Assembly (NCBI RefSeq): GCF_010894405.1
Contig: NZ_JAAIYA010000004.1
Span: 248,001-312,000 of the forward strand
Source of the DNA: Pyxidicoccus caerfyrddinensis
GTDB taxonomy: Bacteria; Myxococcota; Myxococcia; Myxococcales; Myxococcaceae
Length of the DNA stretch: 64,000 bases
Direction: 5' to 3'
Shown: positions 7,815-17,379 of the stretch, one piece after another
Numbering within the stretch: the first letter of the stretch is position 1
How the letters are laid out: every line of letters starts with the position of its first letter
The notes under the pieces: model-generated
The model's input: only the letters and a program-made list of their open reading frames with translations
Databases searched by the model: none
What the model was told of the DNA's origin: nothing
Program-made: the position numbers and the translations under genes

Positions 7815-9806
7815 ATGAGGCGGATGCACCTGGCCGTCATGGGAGTCGTGTGCGCGCTCGTCCTGGGGAGCACGGTGTCGGGATGCCGTTCACGGGAGGA
7901 CAGTGCAAGGTCCGCGGAACAGCGGTCCGATTCCACCCTCCCCGCCAAGGCGAAGCAGGAGGCGCAAGGCAGCGAAGGTGAAAAGGCCGCACCCTCCGCT
8001 GCGCAGGTGCAGAGCGCCGCGGCTGCCCCGAGCACGGCGCCGGCGGCGAACAAGGCTGCATCCCCGAGTGCGGATCCGCGTCTCGAAGCGGTGATGAAGT
8101 CCGCGCCGCCCGCACCGTCTGGTGCCGCCTTCAAGGCAGACGAGGGCCGCATGGGCAATGGACTCGGACTCAGCGGCGTTGGGGCGGGTGGCGGCGACAA
8201 GGCACCTGGTGGGATGGGCCTGGGCCTGAGCGGCAAGGGCTCTGGCGGCGGTGGCATCGGCTCGATTGGCACGAAGGGCCGCGGAATGGGAATTGTCGCC
8301 TACGGGGCTGGCTCTGCCCGCGCCGGCCCCGGCCCGGGCACCGGCGTCATGAACATACAGGGCTCCATCTCGCTCGGAGGCAAGGGCATCGGAGGCTCGC
8401 TCGCGAGCAAGAGCGTGGCCTCCGAAACCTCCTCCTCCGGCGAGGGCTATCGCGACTACGGAGTGAATCCCTTCGTGACGGCGTCCGAGGACCGGCTGTC
8501 CACCTTCGCCGTGGACGTGGACACGGCCTCGTACACGCTCTCGCGCCGCAAGTTGCTGGACGGTGCACTGCCGCCGAAGGAAGCCGTGCGCGTGGAGGAG
8601 TTCCTCAACTACTTCCGCTACACCTACCCGGAGCCCACCGAGAGCGACGGCCCGCTCGCCGTGCACCTGGACGCCGCGCCCTCACCGTACACGCCGGGAC
8701 GCCACCTGCTGCGCGTGGGCGTGCAGGGCCGCCGCGTGAGTGTGTCCGAGCGCAAGCCCGCGCACCTCACCTTCCTCGTGGACGTGTCCGGCTCGATGCA
8801 GTCACCGGACCGGCTGCCGCTGGCGAAGCGCGCGCTGCGGATGCTGGTGGACAACCTGCGCGACGGCGACACGGTGGCGCTGGTGACGTACGCGGGCAAC
8901 GTGCGCCGCGTGCTGCCGCCCACGGGCATGGAGCAGAAGGCGCACATCCACGCCGCCATCGAGGACCTGTCCGCGGGCGGCTCCACCGCGATGGCGTCCG
9001 GCATCGAGCTGGCCTACCAGGAGGCGATGAAGACGCTGGATGGCGGCTCGCTCTCACGCATCGTCATCCTCTCCGACGGCGATGCCAACGTGGGCTCGAC
9101 GAACCACGGGGAAATCCTCAAGCGCATCCGCGGCCACGTGAAGGAAGGTGTCACCGTCACCACCGTCGGCTTCGGCATGGGCAACTACCAGGACACGATG
9201 ATGGAGCAGCTCGCGGACCAGGGGAACGGGAACCACTACTACGTGGACTCGCTGCTCGCCGCGCGGCGCATCTTCCAGGAGCAGCTCGGCGGAACGCTGG
9301 AAGTCATTGCCCAGGACGTGAAGCTACAGGTGGACTTCGACCCCGCACAGGTCTCGCGCTACCGGCTGGTCGGCTATGAGAACCGGGACATCGCGGACCG
9401 CGACTTCCGCAATGACCGCGTGGACGCGGGCGAGATTGGCTCCGGACACACCGTCACCGCGCTCTACGAAGTGGAGCTGAAGCCGGGCGCGGGCGAGGGC
9501 CTCGCCACCGTGCGCGTGCGCGCGAAGCGGCCGCGCGGTGAGTCCGCCACGGAGCGCGCGTACCGATTCCCCGCCGCGGCGCTGGCCAGCACCTTCAAGG
9601 AAGCCAAGGCCGACCTGCGCTTCGCCACGGCGGTGATGGGCGCGGCGGAACTGCTGCGGCGCAGCCCGCACGCGGACCGCTGGAGCTTCGAGTCCGTACG
9701 CGAAATCGCACGCGCGGCCACGCCCGCTGGCAACGCCGAGCGTGAGGAATTCCTCTCACTGCTGGAAAAGGCCCGGCCCCTGCTTCGAGGCGTGGCGGCC
9801 AGATAG
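7815..9806 (+). CDS. YfbK-like von Willebrand factor A lipoprotein
   Basis: 663 residues. GGAGG precedes the ATG. Signal peptide with lipobox (TVSGC), then a low-complexity region (about 30-200) rich in Ala, Ser and Gly with repeated GLGLSGxG-type stretches. Next comes the VWA N-terminal domain (about 215-300, starting YRDYGVNPFV), a VWA domain with MIDAS motif DVSGSM at 323-328, and a C-terminal DUF3520-type domain. Bacterial YfbK-type proteins have this order; the metal site suggests protein-protein contacts at the cell surface. The Gly-rich linker is much longer than the usual spacer and may serve as a flexible tether (inference). Confidence 0.88.
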   Translation: MRRMHLAVMGVVCALVLGSTVSGCRSREDSARSAEQRSDSTLPAKAKQEAQGSEGEKAAPSAAQVQSAAAAPSTAPAANKAASPSADPRLEAVMKSAPPAPSGAAFKADEGRMGNGLGLSGVGAGGGDKAPGGMGLGLSGKGSGGGGIGSIGTKGRGMGIVAYGAGSARAGPGPGTGVMNIQGSISLGGKGIGGSLASKSVASETSSSGEGYRDYGVNPFVTASEDRLSTFAVDVDTASYTLSRRKLLDGALPPKEAVRVEEFLNYFRYTYPEPTESDGPLAVHLDAAPSPYTPGRHLLRVGVQGRRVSVSERKPAHLTFLVDVSGSMQSPDRLPLAKRALRMLVDNLRDGDTVALVTYAGNVRRVLPPTGMEQKAHIHAAIEDLSAGGSTAMASGIELAYQEAMKTLDGGSLSRIVILSDGDANVGSTNHGEILKRIRGHVKEGVTVTTVGFGMGNYQDTMMEQLADQGNGNHYYVDSLLAARRIFQEQLGGTLEVIAQDVKLQVDFDPAQVSRYRLVGYENRDIADRDFRNDRVDAGEIGSGHTVTALYEVELKPGAGEGLATVRVRAKRPRGESATERAYRFPAAALASTFKEAKADLRFATAVMGAAELLRRSPHADRWSFESVREIARAATPAGNAEREEFLSLLEKARPLLRGVAAR

Positions 9807-9846
9807 TAGATTCGGGGCTCCTGCCTTCCGCCGCCCAGGAGCCATG

Positions 9847-10665
9847 ATGCCCACCGTCACGCGAGCAGAGATTGACGAGTCCCATGCGCAGTACCGGGGC
9901 TCCTGGAGGCTGCTCGCGCTGGGGAGCCCGGCGGGCGAGGTGGTGGAGCGGCCCGAGGTGTTCATCGCCGCGGGCCACGTGTCCTGGGCACTGATGAACG
10001 CGGCCTTCCTGCGCGCGCCCGTGGATTCGGACCAGGCGCTCTCGGCGGCCGCGGCCTCCGCGGCGCGCTACTTCTCGCAGGGCCGACACGGCTGGGCCTT
10101 CGTGCTGGGCGACGACTGGATGACGCCCCAGGTGCGCGAGCGCGCGGAGTCCATCCTGGCCTGGTACGGGCTCGAGCCCGCGATGAGCGTCACCGGCATG
10201 GTGGCCGAGCGCCTGGTCGAGCCCGCCCATCCGCCCTCCCCGTTCGACATCCGCCCGGTGCGGGACGCATGGACGCGCGAGGCGCTCTCCGACATCAACT
10301 CGTCCTGCTACGACGTGCCGCGCGACGTGGGCCGCGAGGCGTTCGCCGTGGAGTCCCTCTACGGGCCGGACCACCAGGGCTTCGTGGGCTGCCGGGACGG
10401 CGGGGCCGCCACCAGTGCGTCGGTGCTGCGCGTGGACGGCGTGGCGTACATCGCCATGGTCGCCACGCTGCCCCCGTACCGCCGCCAGGGCGGCGCCGAG
10501 CTCGTCATGCGGCACGCGCTCGCAGCGGCCCGGCGCGACTGGGGCCTCGAGCGCACCGTGCTGCACGCCACGGACGCCGGCCTGCCCGTCTACCGCCGCA
10601 TGGGCTACCGGCCGGTGACACGCTTCCGCATGTACCTGGCGCCCGCACCGGGCCGCACCGAGTAG
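9847..10665 (+). CDS. GNAT-family acetyltransferase
   Basis: 272 residues. Two ATGs stand in tandem at 9844 and 9847; AGGAG at 9837-9841 is better spaced for the second. The N-terminal half (about 1-130) is a helical domain with no recognised motif. The C-terminal half (about 135-265) has the GNAT fold: substrate strands, then VAMVATLPPYRRQGGAELVM with the acetyl-CoA loop R-R-Q-G-G-A, and ATDAGLPVYRRMGYRPV as the final motif. The substrate is unknown. It ends 4 bases before the convergent sigma-factor gene. Confidence 0.82.
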   Translation: MPTVTRAEIDESHAQYRGSWRLLALGSPAGEVVERPEVFIAAGHVSWALMNAAFLRAPVDSDQALSAAAASAARYFSQGRHGWAFVLGDDWMTPQVRERAESILAWYGLEPAMSVTGMVAERLVEPAHPPSPFDIRPVRDAWTREALSDINSSCYDVPRDVGREAFAVESLYGPDHQGFVGCRDGGAATSASVLRVDGVAYIAMVATLPPYRRQGGAELVMRHALAAARRDWGLERTVLHATDAGLPVYRRMGYRPVTRFRMYLAPAPGRTE

Positions 10666-10669
10666 TCGC

Positions 10670-11329
10670 CTACGAGTCCAGCCGGTCGGCCGGGATGACG
10701 CCCTCTTCAATCGCGAGCGAGCGCAGCCGAGCCTTCACGCGCTGGAACTGCTGGCGCAGCGCGGTGGCGCGGCGGTTCAGGGCCTCGCGGGTGACGGGCT
10801 CGTCCGGCTCCGCCATCACCCGGGCAATCTCCGTCCAGGCCAGGCGCTGGTCCACGCGCAGCATGAGCAGCATCCGCTCGTGCGGCTCCAGCTCCTCTCG
10901 CAGCGCGCGGAAGCGCTCCTTCACCGCGGTGCGCCGCCAGGGCTGGGTGTCCGTGCGCTGCCGCTGCGCCTCGTTCGCCGCCGGCTCGCTCACCGGTTGC
11001 TCGCGTGCCGCCGGCGCGTGCAATTGGTGGTAGCAGGCATTGCGCGCCAGCCGGTACGCCCACGTCCGGAACGAGCTCTCCCACCGGAAGCCCGGCAACC
11101 CCTTCAGGAGATTCTCGCTGAAGAGGCTGAAGGCATCCTTCGCCAGCTCGGGGTGGTGGAGCACGGACGCCATCAGCCGGCGTATCTCCGGCCCGTAGGC
11201 GCGCATCGCCAGCTCCACCGCCTGGCCGTACTCCCCTCGCAGGCAATGCGCGTGAAGCTGCGCTTCCACCTGCTCGCGAGCAGCGGCCGCGTCGGCGTCC
11301 GCGCCTCCATCCATCATCGGAGATGTCAT
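10670..11329 (-). CDS. RNA polymerase sigma factor, sigma-70 family (ECF-like)
   Basis: 219 residues from ATG 11329, with GGAG about 9 bases upstream. Region 2 is visible as FSLFSENLLKGLPGFRWESSFRTWAYRLARN (about 67-97), with the FRTWAYxLARN core typical of ECF factors. A linker of about 40 polar residues follows, then region 4 with LEPHERMLLMLRVDQRLAWTEIA and a helix-turn-helix-like end. No anti-sigma gene is adjacent. It lies 84 bases downstream of the giant kinase gene in the same direction, so kinase and sigma factor may be co-transcribed and functionally linked (inference). Confidence 0.85.
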   Translation of the reverse strand: MTSPMMDGGADADAAAAREQVEAQLHAHCLRGEYGQAVELAMRAYGPEIRRLMASVLHHPELAKDAFSLFSENLLKGLPGFRWESSFRTWAYRLARNACYHQLHAPAAREQPVSEPAANEAQRQRTDTQPWRRTAVKERFRALREELEPHERMLLMLRVDQRLAWTEIARVMAEPDEPVTREALNRRATALRQQFQRVKARLRSLAIEEGVIPADRLDS

Positions 11330-11413
11330 CAAGTCACGCTCCTGCGCCTTCCCCCGACGGATTGAGTGCCCCCCGCGCGCGCCGTGACGAATCCCGGCTC
11401 GCGCCAGCTTCCC

Positions 11414-14400
11414 TCACGCGAGGGAGGCCGGGCCCTCCGCCTGCGCGCCTGCTGACGGCGGCATCTCCACCTGCGGGCGGCCAACCCGCCGCTCCCGCAC
11501 CAACCTGCCGTAGCCCAGCGCGCCCTGGTCCTCCGCCACCCGCAGCGCCCGTGCGAACGCTTCACGCGCCTCCGCCTCCCGCCCCAGGCTCCGCAGCGCC
11601 TCCGCCTCCAGCCCCCGCAGCACCGCCTCGTAGGAGACCTCGCGCGTCGACTCGGCCCGCTCGAGCGCCTCGTGCACCGCCTCCAGCGCCGCGTCCGGCT
11701 GCCCCAGCAGCAGGTGGATTTCCGCCAGCATGCCCAGGTTGTGCGGCAGGCCCGCCTCGAAGCCGGAGCGCCGCCACTGCGCCAGGGCCGACTCCATCAG
11801 CGCCAGCCCCTCGCGCGCATTGCCCATCATCGACTGCGCCCAGCTCCGGATGAGCGAGGCCCAGCCCAACCACAGGCGGAAGTGGTGCTCGCGAGACAGC
11901 GCGATGTTGCGGTCGCACAACTCCAGCGCCTCGCGTGGCTCGCGGCGCAGCTGGCACGCCAGCGACACATACAGCAGCGCGAAGGCCGTCGTGTTGTGGT
12001 GGCCGATGTCCATGGACAGCCGCAGGGCCTGGCGCCCGTACTCGCGCGAGCGCTCCGGCGCGTCCACCACCGCCTGCACCACCGCCCCATACGCCAGGGC
12101 CGCCACGCGCGGGTTGACCCAGTGCTTCACCGCCAGCGCCTGGTGCTGCTCCAGCCCGAAGTCGGAGAACGCGAGCGCCAGCTCCACATGCTCCAGCGCG
12201 GCGCGCACCTGGCCCCAGGTGAAGAAGTCGGTGGCCATCATCCGGTAGCCCAGCGCCAGCAGCTCCTTCTGGCCATGGCGGCGGCCCAGCCGCACCAATC
12301 GCTCCGCCACCTCGTGCGCCTCGTCCCACCGCGCCCGCGCGAAGGCGTAGGCGTAGGGCACCCAGTAGGGCGGATCCAACCGGGGCAGGTCCTCCTCCAG
12401 CTCGCGCATCAGCGAGCGCACCCGCGTGTACACCTGCTCGCCCTCCGCCGAGTGGTAGCCCTGCACCTGCACCAGTGGCAGCTCCAGCGCGATGAGCAGC
12501 TTCAGCTCCTCCCCAGCGCGCTCGCGCGTGGAGGGCAGCATGCGCAGCAGCTCCACGGCCCGCCAGAAGTGGCTGAGGGCCTCCACATTGGCCGAGCGGC
12601 GGCTGGCCAGCTCGCCCGCGCGCACCCACCAGCGCAGCGCCGCCTCGACCTGCCCCGACTCCGTGTAGTGACAGGCCAGCAGCTCCGGCTGCGCGTCGGA
12701 CAGCTCGGGGAACTGCTCCGCCAGCACGCGGGCGACGCGCCGGTGGTACTGCCGCCGCTGGTGCCGGGGCAGCGAGTCCGAAGCCGCGTCCTGGATGAGG
12801 GCATGCCGGAAGCTGAACCGCGGCTCACTTCCCTCCTCGGTCTGGAGCAGTCCCTCCGCGACGAGCCCGGACAGGTCCTGGCGCAGCGCCGCGTCGCCCC
12901 TGCCCGACAGCGAGGACAGCAGCGCTTGCGAGAAGCCGCGCCCCACCACGGCGCACAGCTGCGCCAGCTCCTTCTGCGACGCGGGCAGCCGGTCCAACCG
13001 CGTGAGGAGCAGCTCGCGCAGGGACAGCGGCACGGACGAGGCCAGCGCGCGCGCTGGCTCCGACTCGGAAACAGGACGCTCCACCACGGTGCGCGTCAGC
13101 TCCTCCGCGAAGAGGGGGACGCCGTCCGTGCGGGCCACCAGGCGCGCCACCGTCTCCGAGGGAAGCTCCTGGCGTCCCGCCGCCTTGCGCACCAGCTCTC
13201 CGGCGATGGCGGCCGGCAGTCGCTCCAGCGAGAGGCGGCGGATGCTCGGGCCTTTGGGCCACGGCGGGCGGAAGTCGGGGCGCGCGGTGAGCAGCAAGCA
13301 CGTGCGCGAGCGCGGCAGCCGCTCCAGGAGGACACCCAGCAGTTCGATCGTGGACGGGTCCGCCCAGTGCAGATCCTCCACCTCCGCGAGCACCGGCCGC
13401 TCCTCCGCGAGCCGCAGCAGCAGGGCCGTCAGCGACTCCAGCGTCTCCTGCTTCATCCGGTCCGGCGTGTAGCGCAGGTGCGGCGCGCTCTCCGTCCCGG
13501 ACAGGCCCACCAGGCCGGACAGCACCCACGTGCGCTGGTGCCCCAGCCCGAGCGCGCCCAGCCCCGCCTCCAGCCGCGCCTTGTGCTGCGTCGGCGTGCC
13601 CTGCGTGTCCAGCTGCAGCAGGTGGCGCAGCAGGTCGATGATGGGCGCGAAGGCGCTGGTGCTCGACTGGGGCCAGCACTGGCACCGCAGCCGGAGCGCG
13701 GTGAAGGGCGGCACGCGCTCGCGCACCTCGCGCAGCAGGCGCGACTTGCCCATGCCCGCCTCGCCGGAGATGAGGCCGCACACCCCGTGCCCGCTCCGCG
13801 CCTCCTCCCACCAGCCCAGCAGGCACTGCAGCTCCGCGCGCCGTCCCACCAGCGGGGTGAGCGGGCGCGCCACCAGCTTGCGGTCGAACCGGCTCGCGGC
13901 GCGGCGCGGGCGAAGCACCTGATGCACCGGCACGTCGCGCACGCCGGACAGGCCGGTGAAGTGCAGGGGCTCCATGGGCTGGGTGACGAAGGCGCCGCGC
14001 ACCAGCGCCAGCGTGGCGTCGCTGAGGTACACCGTGCCCGGCGGCGCCTGCCGCGCCAGCCAGGTGGCCATGCGCGGGGCCTCGCCCTGGATGGACGCGC
14101 CGTCCATCACCACCATGTCCGTGTGGATGCCCACCTGCAGGGCCAGCTCACGGCCCGGGGGTAGCAGCAGCGACTCCTGGAGCGCGGGCGCCAGGGCCGA
14201 CGCCACGCGCACCCCCGCGTTCACCGCGCGCTCCGAGTCGTCCTCCTTCGCCACCGGATGACCGAAGCAACCGAGTACCTCCTCGCCCACGCACAGGACG
14301 ACGGAGCCGCCGTGCTCCTGGATGACCTCCGAGCAGCTCCGGTGGAAGGTGGCCTCCAGCTCGCTCACGTCCTCCGGGTCCAGACTCGCCGTCAGCCCCG

Positions 14401-15478
14401 CGACGTCCGCGAGCCGGCACGCCACCAGCGTCACCTGCCGCCGCTGCGGCGCCGCGGTCCTCGCCATCCGGTGGCGGGGCGCGAGCCCTTCCTCCACCTG
14501 CCGCAGCCGCTCGCGCAACTCCACCGCCGAGCCGAGCCGCTCCTCCGGAGCCTTCGCCAGCAGCGATGCCAGCAGCCGGTCCACCGCCTCCGGCAGCACC
14601 GGGACGCGCTCGCGCACCGAGGGCGCCGGGTCCGGCGACATGACGCGCGCACGAATCTCCTCCGGGTTGCCGGAATACGGTGGCTCGCCGGTGAGCATCT
14701 CGAACAGCAGGATGCCCGCGGACCACAGGTCCGTGCGCGCGTCCTGCGCTCCGCCGCGCCACTGCTCGGGGGACATGTACGGAGGCGTGCCCGCGGTGGA
14801 CAGCGACACGTCGGGCGGTGCGCTCGCGGCGGCGAGCCACGCGAGGCCGAAGTCGAGAATCTTCACCACGCCCTTGCGGGTGATGAAGACATTGCTGGGC
14901 TTGAGGTCGCGGTGGACGATGTGGTGCTCGTGCGCGTGCGACAGGCCCGCGGCCACCGCGTCCAGAATCTCCATCGCCTTGCGCGGCCCTGGCCGCCCCC
15001 GCCGCAGGAGCGCGGACAGGGACTCGCCCTCCAGGCACTCCATGACGAGGAAGGGGACCGGGGGCTCTCCCGGCTCGCTGCTCCAGACGTCCACGTTGAA
15101 GATGCGGACGATGTGCTCATGGTCCAGCTGGGCAATCGCCCGGCCCTCCTGTCGCAGGAGGGCGAGCATCGGCGCCTCGGCGAGCGACTCGTGGGGGATG
15201 AGGAACTTCAGCGCCACGGAGCGTTGCAGCACCATGTCCCGGGCGCGGAAGACCTGTCCCATGGCGCCGCCGCCCAGCTCCTCCAGCACCTCGTAGCGCC
15301 CTCCGTCCCGGTCTCCCAGCCGCATGCCGGGCACGGGCAGCCGTGGGGGCACCGAGGCCCGCGCCACGCTGCGCAGGAAGCTGTCCTCGAAGTCCTCGCG
15401 GTCGAGCGCCTCCAGGTCGGGGTCCTGCCCCGACGCGGTGCGCTCACGGCTGTTCTCGTCACCGGTCCAGTCTGGCAT
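11414..15478 (-). CDS. Ser/Thr protein kinase with cyclase-like, NTPase and TPR domains
   Basis: 1354 residues from ATG 15478, preceded by GGGGGGAA. Kinase (about 60-330): glycine loop GGGAMGQV (70-77), Lys91 in VALK, HRDLKPSN (189-196), DFGLA (209-213) and the APE equivalent SPEQW, so it should be active. Residues about 347-525 look like a class III cyclase domain, but the metal aspartates are lost (ACRLAD where FCDxVG is expected, GEE for GDG), making it a pseudo-cyclase. An AAA-type ATPase follows with Walker A GEAGMGKS (573-580) and a Walker-B-like VEDLHWADPS. The remainder (about 900-1340) is helical, TPR-type repeats. Soluble cytoplasmic signalling protein. No membrane segment is visible. 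Confidence 0.9.
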   Translation of the reverse strand: MPDWTGDENSRERTASGQDPDLEALDREDFEDSFLRSVARASVPPRLPVPGMRLGDRDGGRYEVLEELGGGAMGQVFRARDMVLQRSVALKFLIPHESLAEAPMLALLRQEGRAIAQLDHEHIVRIFNVDVWSSEPGEPPVPFLVMECLEGESLSALLRRGRPGPRKAMEILDAVAAGLSHAHEHHIVHRDLKPSNVFITRKGVVKILDFGLAWLAAASAPPDVSLSTAGTPPYMSPEQWRGGAQDARTDLWSAGILLFEMLTGEPPYSGNPEEIRARVMSPDPAPSVRERVPVLPEAVDRLLASLLAKAPEERLGSAVELRERLRQVEEGLAPRHRMARTAAPQRRQVTLVACRLADVAGLTASLDPEDVSELEATFHRSCSEVIQEHGGSVVLCVGEEVLGCFGHPVAKEDDSERAVNAGVRVASALAPALQESLLLPPGRELALQVGIHTDMVVMDGASIQGEAPRMATWLARQAPPGTVYLSDATLALVRGAFVTQPMEPLHFTGLSGVRDVPVHQVLRPRRAASRFDRKLVARPLTPLVGRRAELQCLLGWWEEARSGHGVCGLISGEAGMGKSRLLREVRERVPPFTALRLRCQCWPQSSTSAFAPIIDLLRHLLQLDTQGTPTQHKARLEAGLGALGLGHQRTWVLSGLVGLSGTESAPHLRYTPDRMKQETLESLTALLLRLAEERPVLAEVEDLHWADPSTIELLGVLLERLPRSRTCLLLTARPDFRPPWPKGPSIRRLSLERLPAAIAGELVRKAAGRQELPSETVARLVARTDGVPLFAEELTRTVVERPVSESEPARALASSVPLSLRELLLTRLDRLPASQKELAQLCAVVGRGFSQALLSSLSGRGDAALRQDLSGLVAEGLLQTEEGSEPRFSFRHALIQDAASDSLPRHQRRQYHRRVARVLAEQFPELSDAQPELLACHYTESGQVEAALRWWVRAGELASRRSANVEALSHFWRAVELLRMLPSTRERAGEELKLLIALELPLVQVQGYHSAEGEQVYTRVRSLMRELEEDLPRLDPPYWVPYAYAFARARWDEAHEVAERLVRLGRRHGQKELLALGYRMMATDFFTWGQVRAALEHVELALAFSDFGLEQHQALAVKHWVNPRVAALAYGAVVQAVVDAPERSREYGRQALRLSMDIGHHNTTAFALLYVSLACQLRREPREALELCDRNIALSREHHFRLWLGWASLIRSWAQSMMGNAREGLALMESALAQWRRSGFEAGLPHNLGMLAEIHLLLGQPDAALEAVHEALERAESTREVSYEAVLRGLEAEALRSLGREAEAREAFARALRVAEDQGALGYGRLVRERRVGRPQVEMPPSAGAQAEGPASLA

Positions 15479-15777
15479 CGCCGAATTCCCCCCGGTCACG
15501 GCTCGCGCCCGGCGGCCACCCCTGTTCACGTTAGGAATGGTGTCCGGGCACAACAAGGAAACGCCTGGTGGCTGCCCTGGCCGTCCTCCCACTCACGGGG
15601 GCTCGCATCACCCTCGGGTCCAGGGCAGGCATCGCCGCACCTGCCTGCCCTCGTTCCCCGGGGCGGGTCGAGCGGGCGCGGCCCTGGTGCCGCGCCGTTC
15701 TCCCCGGCCCCGGCCGGCGTCACATCAGTGGCACGGTGATTCGCTCCGAGGGAGTCCGAAGCTCAGGGGGGACGTCC
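15479..15777. other. Divergent intergenic region with a 10-bp inverted repeat
   Basis: 299 bases between the kinase and the DyP-unit starts, with no convincing gene. A perfect inverted repeat AGGGCAGGCA / TGCCTGCCCT spans 15622-15651 with a 10-base loop. It has no T-run and lies upstream of both genes, so an operator fits better than a terminator. The ribosome sites are GGGGGGAA (kinase) and GGGGGGAC (15778). Confidence 0.35.
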
Positions 15778-17379
15778 ATGCGCCATGGCACAGCCACCGT
15801 CATCACGCGCCTCCAGCCGGACGCGCTCCCGGCCCTCGAGCGCTCGCTCGCGGAGGCTGCGCGGCTGCGCACGGCGCTCTTCTCCGGCGTGCCCGGCCTG
15901 CACTTCGCGCGCTGGGCCATCATCGACCTGACAGCGCCCGAGCCGGCGCAAGCCGCGAAGGACCTCCGCCTCCTCTTCGCCGCCGACTTCACCGTGCCGG
16001 GAGACGATGGAGCCCCGCTCCAGCTCGACGGGCGGCTCGTCCACGGGCTCATCTCCTGGCTCTCGGACCTGCGCGCGCACGGGGCCCGCGCCGCCACCGT
16101 GTTCGACGACCTCTATCGCGCCTGCCGCGACTATCCCGTGAAAGGGCTCGAGGACCCCGACGCGGTGGAGGCGTACCTGCTGCGGCACCGGATGGACGCG
16201 ACCACGCGGCACGTGGACTTCGTCTATCGCTTCGAGGCGCCGGAGGAACTGCGTGAAGCAGTGGACGTGCTGCGCGAGGTGAACCGGCACCTGGACGCGC
16301 GGGCCCGCCTGCTCGCGGAGACGCCCTGGCGCGGAGGACGTGGCGAGCTGCCGCACCTGCACAGCGAGCTGCGCGACGTGGCGCTGTCCGTCTCGTCCAC
16401 CGTGTTCGATGCGGGCTGGGGCCAGCGGCTCACCGCCGCGCGACGCGCCGCGGCCCTCGCCACGCTGGCGTATCCCCTCCAGCGATACGCACACTCCCTT
16501 CCCCGGGTGATGTGGCTGCGGCTGCGGCTGTGGCTGGCCGGCGCGAATCGGCCTCCCAGGGACTACAGCCCGTGCGCACCGGAGCTGACCGCGACGCGCA
16601 GTCCTCCACCTCCCAGTGACGCCATGGTGCAGAACCCGATGGTGCACGTGGCCCGCATCACCGGAGGCCCGCTGGCGGTGAAGCTGGTCGAGGCCTCGCT
16701 GCCCAGCGTGGACAAGCGCCTGAGCCGCTACGTCGTGGGGCTGAACCACATCCAGACCATCCACTGCGCGCGCTGGCTGCTGCACTCGGACGGGGACGGT
16801 GGGCCGCACCACCTCATCTTCCTCAGCAACTACGACGACAGCTGGGAGGCGTACATCGACGCGTTCGTGGACCACGCGGACGTGCGTGCCTTCCTGGAGC
16901 TCATCTGGAGCCGGACGGACGGGTTCCCCGACAAGACGCGGGGACTCTTCCCCCGGCGGAAGCGGTGGGGAGGCTGGGAGCTGCGGCTGCCCGTGGAGCC
17001 CTTCAAGGCGTGGCTGCGCGGGCACGAGTTCCCCACCCGCGTCTGGTACAGCGCCGCCCTGGACGGCGGCCCCTACCAGCGGCACTCCGTCCTCCTGCTG
17101 CACAACGCGCTCCGGCTGCGGGAGCTGCTCGCGCGGGAGCACCTCGACCGGCCGCTGCGGGACTGGGCCGCGCGCCGGGCCTTCAGCGCGTTCCTGTCCC
17201 GGGGCGCCTGCAATCCCGGCCGCGCGCTGCTGCGCGTCCCGGCCCTGCTCAGCCACTCGCTGTCCGCGCTCTCCGCCGCCCTCCGTGAGCGGTGGCGAGA
17301 GCCCTGGAGGAAGCCCCGTGTACTCAACCCACCTGAACTCCGGCCGCACCTCGTCCCGGGGCAGCACGCCGTCGCCTGA
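15778..17379 (+). CDS. Two-domain alpha/beta-barrel protein paired with DyP peroxidase
   Basis: 533 residues from ATG 15778. The two halves resemble each other: residues about 3-115 (VITRLQPDAL..., LHFARWAIIDL, then a strand-helix block ending YRACRDYP) match about 275-385 (VARITGG..., IHCARWLLHSD, LIFLSNYDDSWEAYIDAF, then a block ending SRTDGFP). Each half looks like a ferredoxin-like dimeric alpha/beta barrel, the fold of which DyP peroxidases are also built, but I see no heme-ligand or GxxDG motif. The 3' end overlaps the start of the DyP gene by 62 bases, so the two are probably translated together. Function unknown; a structural partner or electron-donor binder for DyP is a guess. Confidence 0.75.
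   Translation: MRHGTATVITRLQPDALPALERSLAEAARLRTALFSGVPGLHFARWAIIDLTAPEPAQAAKDLRLLFAADFTVPGDDGAPLQLDGRLVHGLISWLSDLRAHGARAATVFDDLYRACRDYPVKGLEDPDAVEAYLLRHRMDATTRHVDFVYRFEAPEELREAVDVLREVNRHLDARARLLAETPWRGGRGELPHLHSELRDVALSVSSTVFDAGWGQRLTAARRAAALATLAYPLQRYAHSLPRVMWLRLRLWLAGANRPPRDYSPCAPELTATRSPPPPSDAMVQNPMVHVARITGGPLAVKLVEASLPSVDKRLSRYVVGLNHIQTIHCARWLLHSDGDGGPHHLIFLSNYDDSWEAYIDAFVDHADVRAFLELIWSRTDGFPDKTRGLFPRRKRWGGWELRLPVEPFKAWLRGHEFPTRVWYSAALDGGPYQRHSVLLLHNALRLRELLAREHLDRPLRDWAARRAFSAFLSRGACNPGRALLRVPALLSHSLSALSAALRERWREPWRKPRVLNPPELRPHLVPGQHAVA

Noticed and set aside
11672..14164. Very long open frame on the plus strand opposite the giant kinase gene
   Set aside because: It is a shadow produced by strong third-position G/C bias on the other strand; its product is a low-complexity Arg/Gln/Leu-rich chain with no motif, while the minus strand has clear kinase and ATPase motifs. 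The same applies to other long antisense frames in the window.
15729..15744. Possible sigma-54 promoter TGGCACG...TTCGC before the gene at 15778
   Set aside because: GG and GC are 11 instead of 10 bases apart, and this spacing is strict for sigma-54.
16799..17317. N-terminal extension of the DyP peroxidase frame
   Set aside because: It overlaps the upstream gene in another frame, has no known motif and the wrong codon bias; GTG 17318 has a well-placed GGAGG.
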